This document shows, piece after piece, positions 27,048-40,346 of a stretch of DNA of 63,202 nucleotides. The notes under the pieces are model-generated. The model had not been told where the DNA came from. It made no database searches and saw only the letters and a list, made by a program, of their open reading frames with translations. The stretch's first letter is position 1, and every line of letters begins with the position of its first letter. Source of the stretch: Burkholderiales bacterium (lineage in GTDB: Bacteria > Pseudomonadota > Gammaproteobacteria > Burkholderiales > Casimicrobiaceae); assembly GCA_031260355.1 (NCBI GenBank), contig JAIRJZ010000071.1, positions 1-63,202 of the forward strand. The letters are read 5' to 3'. The translations under genes and the position numbers were made by a program.

Positions 27048-29039
27048 ATGAATGCTGCTTTGAACGCTGCACAACGAGACGCGGTGCGTTATCTGGATGG
27101 CCCTCTGCTGGTATTGGCGGGGGCCGGCAGCGGCAAAACGCGGGTGATTACCGCCAAGATCGCGCATCTGGTCGAGCAGGGAGTGCCGCCCGAACGTATT
27201 CTGGCGATTACGTTCACCAACAAGGCGGCGCTGGAAATGCGCGAACGGGTGCGCGATCTGTTGGCGACGCGCGGTCAAGAAGCGGCGTTTCAGAAAATTA
27301 CCGTAGGCACGTTTCATGCGCTGGGTCTGTCCATCGTTCGTCAGGAAGCCAGGGCGCTGAAACTGAAACCGCGTTTCTCGATCCTCGATCCGCAAGACCT
27401 CGAAACGCTGATGGCGGAATTGGCAGGAAGCAGCGGTCAGGCGCGCACCGTGCAATGGCAGATCAGCCAGTGGAAAAATGCGCTGGTTTCCCCCGAAACG
27501 GCGCTGAACAATGCCGAGGACGATTCAGCGCTGATGGCGGCGCGGGCTTATGTTCAATACGGCGACGCCTTGCAGGCGTATCAGGCGGTGGATCTCGACG
27601 ATTTGATCGTGCGGCCGGTTCATTTGCTGGCGCGTGACGACGGCGCGTTGGCGCGTTGGAGTTCGCGCTACGCGCATGTGTTGATCGACGAGTATCAGGA
27701 CACCAATCCGGCGCAATATGCGTTGTTGCGAATGCTGGCGGCGGACAATGCATTCACGGCAGTGGGCGATGACGATCAGGCGATTTACGGCTGGCGCGGC
27801 GCGACGCTCGACAATCTGGCGCAACTGCCGCGCGATTATCCGCGCCTGAAGGTGATCAAGCTCGAACAGAATTACCGGTCAACGGTGCGTATTCTGCGTT
27901 CGGCCAATGCGCTGATCGCGAACAACGAAAAGCTGTTCGACAAAAAACTGTGGAGCGACCTGGGACACGGCGATCCGATCCGTGTGACGCCGGCTGCCAG
28001 CGACGAGGCCGAAGCGGAATTGATCGTGCACCGGCTGCTGGCGCACAAATTTGAACATCGCGGTCGTTTCGGCGATTACGCGATTTTGTACCGCGGGAAT
28101 TTTCAGTCGCGGCCGTTCGAGAATGTGTTGCGTGCCAATCAGGTGCCGTATGTGTTGTCGGGCGGACAGTCGTTTTTCGATCGCGCCGAAGTCAAAGACA
28201 TCATGGCCTGGTTGCGGTTGATCGCTAACGACGATGACGATCCGTCGTTCATTCGCGCCGTCACCACCCCGCGTCGCGGCGTCGGGCAGGCGACGCTGGC
28301 AAAGCTCGGCGAAATCGCGGCAGTCAAACATGAAAGCCTTTTTGCTGCGGTGTTCTCGCCGGAGTTCAAACAGGGCGCAACCGGAAAAGCGCATGAAGCG
28401 GTGCGCCTGTTTTGCGACAGCATCAACCATTGGCGTTTCCGCGCCGAACGCGAGCCTGCCGGCCGCTTGCTCGGCGACATAGTGAAGGGCATGGCTTACG
28501 AAGATTGGCTTCTTTCGACGCTCGACAAACGCGATGCCGAAAAGCGCCTGGACAACGTGCGCGACTTTACCGCTTGGCTCTCGAAGAAGGGCGAAGAAGA
28601 CGGCAAGAACCTCCTCGATTTGACGCAAATGCTGATGCTGATGAACCGGCTCGACGATCAAGAGGACGGCGGCGATCAAGTGCGCCTGTCAACCTTGCAT
28701 GCGGCCAAGGGGCTGGAGTTCCCGCATGTGTTTCTGGCGGGCGTCGAAGAAGGCATTTTGCCGCACCGCGAGGCGGTCGAGTTGCAGAAGATCGACGAAG
28801 AACGACGGTTGATGTACGTCGGCATCACCCGCGCGAAACGAACCCTGCATATTTCGTATTGTCGGCAGCGCCAGCGTGCCGGCGAAAAAACAGATTGCTC
28901 GCCATCGCGTTTCATCGGCGAACTGGCGCAGGAGGATTTGCGTTACAGCGGGCAGGCGCTTCCGGCGGACGAGGCCGCTGCCGAAAAAAAGACCGGCAAG
29001 GCGAAACTCAGGGGGCTGCGGGAGATGCTGGAAAAATGA
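27048..29039 (+). CDS. rep: ATP-dependent DNA helicase Rep
   Basis: UvrD/Rep superfamily 1 helicase, 663 aa. Walker A GAGSGKT is at residues 25-31, motif II is DEYQDTNPAQ, motif III DDDQAIYGWRGA, and the VI region LMYVGITRAKRTLHISYC. The length and the C-terminal GVEEGILPHREA favour Rep over UvrD. The ATG at 27048 is preferred over an in-frame TTG at 27030 and follows AGGTTGGTGG. Confidence 0.92.
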   Translation: MNAALNAAQRDAVRYLDGPLLVLAGAGSGKTRVITAKIAHLVEQGVPPERILAITFTNKAALEMRERVRDLLATRGQEAAFQKITVGTFHALGLSIVRQEARALKLKPRFSILDPQDLETLMAELAGSSGQARTVQWQISQWKNALVSPETALNNAEDDSALMAARAYVQYGDALQAYQAVDLDDLIVRPVHLLARDDGALARWSSRYAHVLIDEYQDTNPAQYALLRMLAADNAFTAVGDDDQAIYGWRGATLDNLAQLPRDYPRLKVIKLEQNYRSTVRILRSANALIANNEKLFDKKLWSDLGHGDPIRVTPAASDEAEAELIVHRLLAHKFEHRGRFGDYAILYRGNFQSRPFENVLRANQVPYVLSGGQSFFDRAEVKDIMAWLRLIANDDDDPSFIRAVTTPRRGVGQATLAKLGEIAAVKHESLFAAVFSPEFKQGATGKAHEAVRLFCDSINHWRFRAEREPAGRLLGDIVKGMAYEDWLLSTLDKRDAEKRLDNVRDFTAWLSKKGEEDGKNLLDLTQMLMLMNRLDDQEDGGDQVRLSTLHAAKGLEFPHVFLAGVEEGILPHREAVELQKIDEERRLMYVGITRAKRTLHISYCRQRQRAGEKTDCSPSRFIGELAQEDLRYSGQALPADEAAAEKKTGKAKLRGLREMLEK

Positions 29040-29230
29040 CGCCCGCGTTGCGGATGGGCTGGACGCTTGCCGCCAATTTGGCTACAATCGTTCCCTTCGC
29101 GTATTCTCTGGTGAACCGCATCAACCTTCCTGCTTTGCTGGCCTCGCCTTGCCGTACGGAGTTGTACGGCCTGCGATTCACCGCATCGTCTGAACAGGGA
29201 TGCAGTCCGCTATAGCGAACCCGGTATTTC

Positions 29231-29307
29231 GCGCCCGTAGCTCAGTTGGATAGAGTGTTGGTTTCCGAAGCCAAAGGTCACAGGTTCGACTCCTGTCGGG
29301 CGCGCCA
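29231..29307 (+). tRNA. tRNA-Arg (anticodon CCG)
   Basis: 77 nt including encoded CCA. Acceptor GCGCCCG pairs with CGGGCGC; the anticodon loop TTCCGAA carries CCG (reads CGG). The T arm is GTTCGAC in CAGGTTCGACTCCTG. A TGGACG-N17-TACAAT promoter-like sequence lies at 29060-29088, about 140 bp upstream, and is the best candidate seen. Confidence 0.96.
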
Positions 29308-29318
29308 TTACAAACAGT

Positions 29319-29340
29319 CTCGCGCCGAAGGCGGCGCGAG
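29319..29340. terminator. Strong hairpin between tRNA-Arg and fdxA
   Basis: CTCGCGCC at 29319-29326 pairs with GGCGCGAG at 29333-29340. Neither side has a T run, so it may be a Rho-independent terminator of weak type or a 3' processing barrier for tRNA-Arg; it also lies just after the fdxA stop on the other strand. Confidence 0.45.
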
Positions 29341-29354
29341 TGGGGGTGGAAGCG

Positions 29355-29678
29355 TTATTTTTCCAGATGTTCGCGCTTGTTCGGCACGCCTTTCCAGTCG
29401 TCGGCATTGGGCAGTGGCGTTTTGCGTTCGATGATGACAGGCCAGACTTTGGAAAGCTCTGCGTTCAGCGCGGTGAAGTCGTGCTGGTTGGCCGGTAGAT
29501 CGTCCTCGGCGTAAATGGCTTCCACCGGGCACTCGGAAACGCACAGGGTGCAATCGATGCATTCGTCGGGGTCGATCACTAGGAAGTTGGGGCCTTCGCG
29601 GAAGGCGTCCACGGGACAGACATCGACACAGTCGGTGTATTTGCAACGGATGCAATTTTCGGTGACAACGTAGGTCAT
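29355..29678 (-). CDS. fdxA: Seven-iron ferredoxin FdxA
   Basis: 107 aa from [17 protein letters not shown] at 29678. The pattern [14 protein letters not shown] and [12 protein letters not shown] gives ligands for one 3Fe-4S and one 4Fe-4S cluster, typical of the Azotobacter-type FdI/FdxA. Family members often read CPVDCF; here it is CPVDAF. It acts as a cytosolic electron carrier of unknown partner. A Met further upstream is open but not ferredoxin-like. Confidence 0.93.
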   Translation of the reverse strand: MTYVVTENCIRCKYTDCVDVCPVDAFREGPNFLVIDPDECIDCTLCVSECPVEAIYAEDDLPANQHDFTALNAELSKVWPVIIERKTPLPNADDWKGVPNKREHLEK

Positions 29679-29875
29679 GGTAGGTGGGGGTTGCTGTCGA
29701 AAGGGTTGAAGATGTCCTATTCTAACAAATCGGCAAGAGGATGCCGGTATGCCGAATTGGTACAATGGTGGTTTGAACAACCCGTTGCCGGCCACCGCGT
29801 GATCATGCTGGACAACGGCGCCGGGAAGGCGTAGTTTCCGCCATGGACTTGAACAAGCAAGAACAGGAGCAATAG

Positions 29876-30190
29876 ATGAAAGAAGTCACAGATGACAGTT
29901 TCGAGCAGGACGTGCTGAAAGCGCCGCGTCCGGTTTTGGTCGATTTCTGGGCGCGGTGGTGCGCCCCGTGCAAGATGCTGGCGCCGGTGCTGGAAAGTCT
30001 GGCCGAGGAATACGCCGGGCGGTTGGACATAGTCATGGTCGATGTCGATGCCAACCCGGAGACGGCGCGGCGCTGCGGCATCCGTGCGATGCCGACGCTG
30101 ATGGTGTTCCAGGATGGAGAAGTCAAGGGGCAGAAATTGGGGGCGCTGAGCCGCGGCCAACTCCAAACTTTTCTTGACAGCTTTCTTTAA
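29876..30190 (+). CDS. trxA: Thioredoxin
   Basis: 104 aa thioredoxin. The active site is WCAPCKM (canonical WCGPC), with the cis-Pro loop AMPTLMVF. It reduces cytosolic disulfides with thioredoxin reductase. AGGAGCAATAG precedes the ATG. trxA lies directly upstream of rho, the conserved order in Gram-negative bacteria. Confidence 0.95.
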   Translation: MKEVTDDSFEQDVLKAPRPVLVDFWARWCAPCKMLAPVLESLAEEYAGRLDIVMVDVDANPETARRCGIRAMPTLMVFQDGEVKGQKLGALSRGQLQTFLDSFL

Positions 30191-30202
30191 AACCGTTAAC
30201 GT
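30174..30202 (+). promoter_or_regulatory. Candidate promoter for rho
   Basis: TTGACA at 30174-30179, 17-bp spacer, TAACGT at 30197-30202, overlapping the trxA stop. The -35 is perfect, the -10 weak (3 of 6). It would give a rho leader of about 220 nt, consistent with the long leader used for rho autoregulation in E. coli. Confidence 0.45.
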
Positions 30203-30432
30203 TAATAAATCGGCGGCGCGACAGGAGTGGAAGTGCCAAAGGGAAAGCGCCCGAGAGCCAGGGGCCGCCGGAAGTCAAGCGTTGGTTTCGGGTTTCATGC
30301 GGCATGCAGCCGTGTTCCCCGACAAAATTTCTTTTTTATCCCCTGATATTTCTTTTACCGCGGGCTGACTGCTGTTTTTGCCGTTCGATTTTTCGCTGAA
30401 CATGCGGCGTCTCCACACTATTTACCATCACT

Positions 30433-31695
30433 ATGCGTCTTTCTGATCTCAAAGCCAAACACGTCACCGAACTGGTCGAAATGGCCAACACCATGGGTAT
30501 CGAGGGGGCCAACCGGTTGCGCAAGCACGACCTCATTTTCACGTTGTTGAAAACGCACGCCAAACGCGGCGAGAGCATTTACGGCGACGGTGTCCTCGAA
30601 GTGTTGCCCGACGGTTTCGGTTTTCTGCGTTCGCCCGAAACGTCGTACCTTGCCGGTACCGACGACTTGTACATTTCGCCGTCGCAAATCCGCCGTTTCA
30701 ACTTGCACACCGGTGACACGATCGAGGGCGAAATCCGGACGCCGAAGGACGGCGAACGTTATTTCGCGCTGGTCAAGGTTGACAAGATCAATAACGAGCC
30801 GCCGGAAAACGCCAAGAGCAAAATTCTTTTCGAGAACCTGACGCCGCTGTTCCCGGATGAGCCGCTGGTGCTGGAGCGCGATATCAGGGCCGAGGAAAAC
30901 ATCACCGGACGGATCATCGACATCGTGGCGCCGATCGGAAAAGGGCAGCGCGGGCTGCTCGTCGCGTCGCCGAAATCCGGCAAGACCGTGATGCTGCAAC
31001 ACATCGCGCACTCGATTGCGGCGAATTATCCGGAAGTGGTGTTGATCGTGTTGCTGATCGACGAACGGCCGGAGGAAGTGACCGACATGACGCGCACGGT
31101 GCGCGGCGAAGTGGTGGCGTCAACCTTCGACGAACCGGCGACGCGCCACGTGCAGGTTGCCGAGATGGTGATCGAAAAAGCCAAGCGACTGGTCGAGCAC
31201 AAGAAAGACGTGGTGATCCTGCTCGATTCGATCACCCGTCTGGCGCGCGCCTACAACACCGTGGTGCCGACCTCGGGGAAGGTGCTGACCGGCGGTGTTG
31301 ACGCGCACGCGCTGCACCGCCCCAAACGGTTCTTCGGGGCGGCGCGCAACGTCGAAGAAGGTGGTTCGCTGACGATCATCGCGACGGCGCTGATCGACAC
31401 CGGTAGCCGGATGGACGATGTGATTTACGAAGAATTCAAGGGCACCGGCAATATGGAAATCCATCTTGACCGCCGGATGGCCGAAAAACGTATTTATCCG
31501 GCGATCAACGTCAACCGTTCCGGCACCCGCCGCGAGGAATTGTTGTTGAGTCCGGACGTGTTGCAGAAAACCTGGATTTTGCGCAAGGTGCTTTACCCGA
31601 TGGATGATCTGGACGCGATGGAATTCCTGCTCGACAAAGTACGCGCCAGCAAGAACAACGCCGATTTCTTCGATTCGATGCGGCGCGGCGGGTAG
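30433..31695 (+). CDS. rho: Transcription termination factor Rho
   Basis: Hexameric RNA-dependent ATPase/helicase ending transcription at rut sites. 420 aa, normal. N-terminal Rho_N ([16 protein letters not shown]), RNA-binding CSD ([16 protein letters not shown]), Walker A ASPKSGKT at 178-185, Walker [14 protein letters not shown], and the Q/R-loop region [20 protein letters not shown]. It has a 240-nt leader after trxA. Confidence 0.98.
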   Translation: MRLSDLKAKHVTELVEMANTMGIEGANRLRKHDLIFTLLKTHAKRGESIYGDGVLEVLPDGFGFLRSPETSYLAGTDDLYISPSQIRRFNLHTGDTIEGEIRTPKDGERYFALVKVDKINNEPPENAKSKILFENLTPLFPDEPLVLERDIRAEENITGRIIDIVAPIGKGQRGLLVASPKSGKTVMLQHIAHSIAANYPEVVLIVLLIDERPEEVTDMTRTVRGEVVASTFDEPATRHVQVAEMVIEKAKRLVEHKKDVVILLDSITRLARAYNTVVPTSGKVLTGGVDAHALHRPKRFFGAARNVEEGGSLTIIATALIDTGSRMDDVIYEEFKGTGNMEIHLDRRMAEKRIYPAINVNRSGTRREELLLSPDVLQKTWILRKVLYPMDDLDAMEFLLDKVRASKNNADFFDSMRRGG

Positions 31696-31741
31696 GTTGC
31701 GGCAGCGGCAAGCAGCTACCCGTCATTAAAAAACGAAAAGC

Positions 31742-31770
31742 TTGCCATCCCGCCGCCTTCGGAGGATAAT
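31742..31770 (+). promoter_or_regulatory. Sigma-70-type promoter of rpmE
   Basis: TTGCCA at 31742-31747, a 17-bp spacer and GATAAT at 31765-31770. Start would be near 31777, 67 nt before the rpmE ATG. A very similar AGGATAATGAAAA block occurs at the ansB promoter. Confidence 0.55.
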
Positions 31771-31843
31771 GAAAAGTTCTCTTGGCGGCTGTGGGTCGGT
31801 GCTGCATGGTATCGCCAGATGAGGGTTCCGGAAAGGATGATTG

Positions 31844-32065
31844 ATGAAAGCCGATATTCACCCGAAGTACAACGAGATTGAAGTGACGTGTAGCTGCGGC
31901 AACACGTTCAAGACGTGCTCGACGCTGGGGCGTCCGCTGCACATCGAAGTCTGCTCAAACTGCCATCCGTTTTACACGGGCAAACAGAAGATCGTGGACA
32001 CCGCCGGACGTGTCGAGAAATTCCGTCAGCGTTACGGCAACAAGCGGGTTTCCGCCGCGACCTGA
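31844..32065 (+). CDS. rpmE: 50S ribosomal protein L31
   Basis: 73 aa from [16 protein letters not shown]. The four cysteines of the zinc-binding (C+) form are present: C16 and C18 (CSCGNTF), C37 and C40 ([10 protein letters not shown]). It is therefore the zinc-replete paralogue. GGAAAGGATG precedes the start. Confidence 0.97.
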   Translation: MKADIHPKYNEIEVTCSCGNTFKTCSTLGRPLHIEVCSNCHPFYTGKQKIVDTAGRVEKFRQRYGNKRVSAAT

Positions 32066-32086
32066 ACGGCAACGGAACCGCGATAA

Positions 32087-32114
32087 AAAGGCAGCCGCCG
32101 CGCTGCCTTTTTTT
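32087..32114 (+). terminator. Intrinsic terminator of rpmE
   Basis: AAAGGCAGC at 32087-32095 and GCTGCCTTT at 32102-32110, then TTTT. The 9-bp stem and the T run follow the rpmE stop by about 20 bp. Confidence 0.88.
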
Positions 32115-32195
32115 GTGCCGTTTTCTCTATAATCTGAAGCTGATGGCTCGGTCGTCGCGCTGACGCGGAAACGGATACACTAGAGCGAGTTTGGT

Positions 32196-32320
32196 TCAAA
32201 TGCGCACACATTTCACCCTTCCCCTTAGAGGGGGAGGGTGCCCCGAAGGGGCGGGAGAGGGTGATGTGATTATTTTCCCCTCTTCCCCGGCCCCTCTCCC
32301 TCAAGGGGAGAGGGGTGCAA
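32196..32320. repeat. C/T-rich palindromic element with TCAAATGCGCACA head
   Basis: The 378-bp gap between rpmE and the glycosyltransferase holds the rpmE terminator and this element. It starts TCAAATGCGCACA (32196-32208), followed by nested blocks CCCTTCCCC/GGGGAGGG, CCCCGAAGGGG and CCCCTCTCCCTCAAGGGGAGAGGGG. The same TCAAATGCGCACA head precedes a related block at 55208, so the two are copies of one family. No coding sequence is seen in the gap. Confidence 0.7.
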
Positions 32321-32443
32321 AACATGGCGTGCCACCGCGGGAACGACGAAGCAGAAAACGACACAGCAGCCGAAGAGGACTTATAACTTTGCCGCCATTT
32401 TGAAATAAGTCCAAAACAGAAAATGCTCTAAAACCAGACCGCC

Positions 32444-36392
<3,949 letters not shown>

Positions 36393-36399
36393 AACGGGT

Positions 36400-37302
36400 T
36401 TAATATTTTTGCGCTGTCGAGAACAAATCCGCCGGCGGCACACCTTCTTCCAGCAGACGTGCGTAGTGCTGAAAGAGATCGATCAACAGGTCGGCCATCG
36501 TTTGAATGCGCGGAATACGGCGGGCGTCGGGATGGATGAGCAGCCAGATTTCCCGCGACGGAATATCGAAATCTCCTTCGATCGCAGCGAGTGAACCGGC
36601 GGAGCGCGCCGTATAGTGCGGTAAAACGGCGGCGCCCAATCCGGCGGCAGCGGCTTCGAGCATTCCTGAAAGTTGGTTGCAGCGAAACGAGAAGCGGCGT
36701 CCGTTGCTGAAGGTTTCCAGCCATTGTTGCTCGGGCGCGTGGCGCAGGTTGTCACCGGCGCCGACGAAGCACCACGCTTCCGGCGGCGTTTGCGAATGGT
36801 CGGGTGTGGCGTAGAGGCCATAGCCCAGAACGGCCAATCGACGGGTTGCCAGCGAAGCGTCTTGCGGACGCCCCAGCCGGATCGCCAGATCGGCTTCGTG
36901 GTAAAAAAGATCGGCAGAGCGTGTTTCGCCGGAAAGATGAAGGTCGATCAACGACCAGCGCGCGCGCTGCACGGCCAGCCGCGGAATCAGAAACGTATCG
37001 ATCAGCAGAGGCGGCGCCGACAGTCGGACGGTGCCGCCGACCGTGGTGGTGCTCAGCGTGGCGCGCGAGAAGGAAAGCATTTCCTGTTCGATGCGCTCGG
37101 CGTGCGGCAACAAGGAGTGGCCTTCGGCGGTCAGTTGCCAGCCGCGCGGCAGGCGGTCAAACAAACGGCGTTGTATCGTTTCCTCCAGCGCGGTGACCCG
37201 GCGGCTGACGGTTGAGTGTTCGACTTGCAGCGCGCGGGCGGCGGCGGACAGGCTGCCGTGGCGGGCCAGCGCGAGAAAGTAACGGATGTCTTCCCATTGC
37301 AT
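36400..37302 (-). CDS. LysR-family transcriptional regulator
   Basis: 300 aa: winged helix-turn-helix in the first 60 residues (FLALARHGSLSAAARALQVEHSTVSRRVTALE) and a substrate-binding domain. Class as in LTTRs that bind small effectors. It is divergent from the asparaginase gene across about 280 bp, so ansB is a plausible target. Ligand unknown. Confidence 0.9.
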   Translation of the reverse strand: MQWEDIRYFLALARHGSLSAAARALQVEHSTVSRRVTALEETIQRRLFDRLPRGWQLTAEGHSLLPHAERIEQEMLSFSRATLSTTTVGGTVRLSAPPLLIDTFLIPRLAVQRARWSLIDLHLSGETRSADLFYHEADLAIRLGRPQDASLATRRLAVLGYGLYATPDHSQTPPEAWCFVGAGDNLRHAPEQQWLETFSNGRRFSFRCNQLSGMLEAAAAGLGAAVLPHYTARSAGSLAAIEGDFDIPSREIWLLIHPDARRIPRIQTMADLLIDLFQHYARLLEEGVPPADLFSTAQKY

Positions 37303-37519
37303 CGTCTGCTCCAGTCGAGAGAGTCCGGCGGGGTAAATGGGATAAGTTTACGTGGAATTGACTGTTTTGAATATCGGAAGACGGCGGATTTTCTTCCTTG
37401 TCGGAAGAGTGTTTTCTACCGGCAACCAGCTCAAAAAAGGCATCTCTCCCTCTTGTCAGCTTGTCGTTTGCGCGAGACGGAAAGAAGTGTTTCATGTCTC
37501 CGTGTCTCATAACGCATGG

Positions 37520-37548
37520 TTTATATTTATGTGGCGAGGGAGGATAAT
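37520..37548 (+). promoter_or_regulatory. Candidate promoter of ansB
   Basis: TTTATA at 37520-37525, 17-bp spacer, GATAAT at 37543-37548; start near 37555, 29 nt before the ansB ATG. The -10 region AGGATAATGAAAA is the same as at rpmE. A LysR protein could bind in the 37303-37519 stretch, in which I found no clear T-N11-A dyad. Confidence 0.4.
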
Positions 37549-37583
37549 GAAAAATTCTTTTATTGCAACATCTGGAGATTCAC

Positions 37584-38651
37584 ATGAAACAACTCAAGGA
37601 GATCGGGATGGCAGGATTGTTGGCGGCGGGTTGTGTCCTGGGGGCAAGCGCGATGGCGGCCGATTTACCGAACGTGCGAATTCTTGCCACCGGCGGCACG
37701 ATCGCCGGAGTAAGTCAGTCGGCGACACAAACCCAGTACACGGCAGCCAAGGTCGGTGTTGACTTGTTGATTGAGGCGGTGCCGGAGATGAAAAAAGTGG
37801 CGAATGTTGCCGGCGAGCAGGTGGTGAAAATCGGTTCACAAGACATGAACGATGAAGTCTGGCTGAAGCTCGCCAAACGGGTCAACGAGTTGCTGGCACA
37901 AAAGGGCGTGGACGGGATTGTGATCACGCACGGCACCGACACCATGGAAGAAACGGCGTATTTTCTTAACCTGACCGTCAAGAGCGATAAACCGGTCGTG
38001 CTGGTCGGGGCGATGCGGCCTTCGAACGCGATGAGCGCCGACGGCCCGTTTAATTTGTTCAATGCGGTGGTTGTCGCAGCAAGTCCGGCGTCAAAGGGGC
38101 GCGGCGTGATGGTGGCGATGAACGACGCGGTGCTTGACGGACGGGATGTGACCAAAACCAGCACGACGGAGGTGCAGACATTCGTATCGCCGAATTTCGG
38201 GCCGCTCGGCTATGTGTACAATGGAAAAGTGACGTATCAGCGCAGCCCGGAGCGGGCACATACCAAAAAGACGGAATTCGATGTCTCGAAACTCGATAAA
38301 CTGCCTCTGGTGGGAATCGTTTACAACCATGCCAACGCCTCCGAGTTGCCGGCAAAAGCGCTGATAGATGGCGGTTACAAAGGCATCGTTTCAGCGGGGG
38401 TGGGCAACGGCAATGTGTACAACAAGATTTTCGAGGCGCTGGAGGGCGCAGCGAAGAAAGGCGTCGCCGTGGTGCGTTCGTCACGGGTGCCGACCGGCGC
38501 AACGACGCTGGACGCCGAGGTGGACGATGCCAAATACGGGTTTGTGGCGTCGGGCACGTTGAATCCGCAAAAGGCGCGGGTGTTGTTGCAACTGGCGTTG
38601 ACCCGAACGCAAGATCCCAAGCAAATCCAGGCAATGTTCGAGAGGTACTGA
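37584..38651 (+). CDS. ansB: L-asparaginase type II (periplasmic)
   Basis: Hydrolyses asparagine to aspartate and ammonia. 355 aa with a signal peptide cut near AMAADLP, then the asparaginase motifs ILATGGTIAG (nucleophile Thr39) and VITHGTDTMEET; C-terminal HANASELPAKAL is also typical. ATG 37584 is preceded by TGGAGA. A terminator lies 16 bp after the stop. Divergent LysR gene upstream. Confidence 0.93.
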   Translation: MKQLKEIGMAGLLAAGCVLGASAMAADLPNVRILATGGTIAGVSQSATQTQYTAAKVGVDLLIEAVPEMKKVANVAGEQVVKIGSQDMNDEVWLKLAKRVNELLAQKGVDGIVITHGTDTMEETAYFLNLTVKSDKPVVLVGAMRPSNAMSADGPFNLFNAVVVAASPASKGRGVMVAMNDAVLDGRDVTKTSTTEVQTFVSPNFGPLGYVYNGKVTYQRSPERAHTKKTEFDVSKLDKLPLVGIVYNHANASELPAKALIDGGYKGIVSAGVGNGNVYNKIFEALEGAAKKGVAVVRSSRVPTGATTLDAEVDDAKYGFVASGTLNPQKARVLLQLALTRTQDPKQIQAMFERY

Positions 38652-38666
38652 GAAGAAAAACGTTGG

Positions 38667-38697
38667 AAAATGGGCGCGGTCGGCGCCCATTTTTTTA
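38667..38697 (+). terminator. Intrinsic terminator of ansB
   Basis: ATGGGCGC at 38670-38677 pairs with GCGCCCAT at 38683-38690, loop GGTCG, followed by seven T. The remaining stretch to 38942 holds no gene I can support. Confidence 0.88.
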
Positions 38698-38942
38698 GCC
38701 AGACTTTTACCAGGAAGAGCCGGGCTGCGGTTGTGTTTTCTCTTTCAGGAGAGAGATGAATTCGTCTTGTCGTTGGCTGGAGGGAAGCCAAGACCGGCAA
38801 TTTTTGGGGCGAACGGGACGCTTTCAAGGAATATGAAAAAGGATTACAAAAGCTTTTGCGGGGAGCAACAAGACATTCCAGCGTCAATCAGGCAAAATAA
38901 CCGCTTGTTTTCTTCGGAAAGGAGTCGGGGCGATCCCGGCGT

Positions 38943-40253
38943 ATGAGTCAGAGCCTTTTTCTGATTTTTGTTGCGTTCGTGCTGGTTTTTTTGAACGGGT
39001 TTTTTGTGGCGGCCGAATTCGGGCTGGTCAAATTGCGGCAGACCCGTGTCAAGGCCATTGCCAAAACTCACGGCTGGCGCGGGCGCATTCTTCTAAAAGT
39101 TTATACCCATCTTGACGCTTATTTGTCGGCTTGTCAGCTCGGCATCACGCTGGCGTCGCTCGGGCTGGGTTGGATCGGCGAACCGGCTTTCGCGCATCTG
39201 CTTCATCCGCTGCTGTTGGCGATTGGTGTCGAAAACGCCAGCGTTCTGCAAGGGATTTCGTTCTTTGCGGCCTTTTTTACCATTTCGTTTTTGCACATCG
39301 TGGTGGGCGAACAAGCGCCGAAATCACTGGCCATTCGCCGGGCTGAGAAGGTGAGTCTGTGGACGGCATTCCCGTTGTACGCGTTTTACTGGTTGATGTA
39401 TCCGGTGATCTGGGTGTTGAACTACAGCTCGATTTATTTGTTGCGGCTGATGGGGCTCGATGTCGGTTCGTTCCATGACAGCCAGTATTCACCGGAAGAG
39501 TTGAAGATCATTTTGCGCAGTTCGCGGGCTGACGCCCACGCTACCAGCGACGAGTGGAAAGTGCTGGCGCAGGCACTCGATTTTCGTGATCTCGATGTCG
39601 GCGATTTGATGCGTCCGGCCAACGAGATGGTGGTGTTGTCGGCTGAGGACAGCGTTGACAAGAATCTGGAAAAAATGGTCGAACACCGTTTCAGTCGTTA
39701 CCCCTACCTCGACGAAGATGGGCATGTAGAGGGGATTGTTCACGTCAAGGATGTGCTTCACGCGATTCAGCGCGGTGAGCCGGTATCGCTTGAAGCGCTG
39801 GCGCGGCCGATCGAAACGGTTTCGACGCATTTGCCGGCGACCGAATTGTTGCGGCGTTTTCGTCAGGGTGCGCCGCACTTTACGGTGGTGACGACGCAGA
39901 AAGGCCGTCCTCTCGGGTTTGTCACCATGGATGATGTGTTGGGAACGCTGGTTGGCGAGATTCGCGATGAATTCCGGCAGTCGCAGCGGGAATGGGCGCG
40001 GCTCGACGACGGTACGCTGATCGGCAAAGGCAGTTTGCCGATTTTCACTCTGGAACGGGCGCTGGGGATTGACATCGAGGAATCGGGGGTCGATTCGGTG
40101 GGCGGGCTGATTATGCAGAAACTGGGCGATGTCCCGGAAGAGGGACAAAAAATCGAATTTGACGGTTTTGATGCAGTGGTCAAGAAAATGAAAGGGCCGC
40201 GAATCGTCATGGTGCGGATTTATCCCGGAAAGTCGGCAGAAAAGGCGCTTTAA
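38943..40253 (+). CDS. CNNM/CorC-type transporter (DUF21-CBS-CorC_HlyC)
   Basis: 436 aa: four hydrophobic segments in the N-terminal CNNM (DUF21) domain (FLNGFFVAAEFGLVKLRQTR), then two CBS domains (about 205-330; VGDLMRPANEMVVL) and a C-terminal CorC_HlyC domain (about 340-425, LGIDIEESGVDSVGGLIMQKLGDVPEEG). The family includes CorC/MpfA-like magnesium transport proteins and older 'hemolysin' annotations; the ion is not known. AAAGGAGTC precedes the ATG. Confidence 0.9.
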   Translation: MSQSLFLIFVAFVLVFLNGFFVAAEFGLVKLRQTRVKAIAKTHGWRGRILLKVYTHLDAYLSACQLGITLASLGLGWIGEPAFAHLLHPLLLAIGVENASVLQGISFFAAFFTISFLHIVVGEQAPKSLAIRRAEKVSLWTAFPLYAFYWLMYPVIWVLNYSSIYLLRLMGLDVGSFHDSQYSPEELKIILRSSRADAHATSDEWKVLAQALDFRDLDVGDLMRPANEMVVLSAEDSVDKNLEKMVEHRFSRYPYLDEDGHVEGIVHVKDVLHAIQRGEPVSLEALARPIETVSTHLPATELLRRFRQGAPHFTVVTTQKGRPLGFVTMDDVLGTLVGEIRDEFRQSQREWARLDDGTLIGKGSLPIFTLERALGIDIEESGVDSVGGLIMQKLGDVPEEGQKIEFDGFDAVVKKMKGPRIVMVRIYPGKSAEKAL

Positions 40254-40346
40254 ACGCCGTAGCGATGGCAGAGTGCCGCCCGCTTCTTTATAATCGCAGC
40301 ATTCCTGGTTTTTGCTGGAACAGGCCGTTGCCGCGATTGAAACTTT

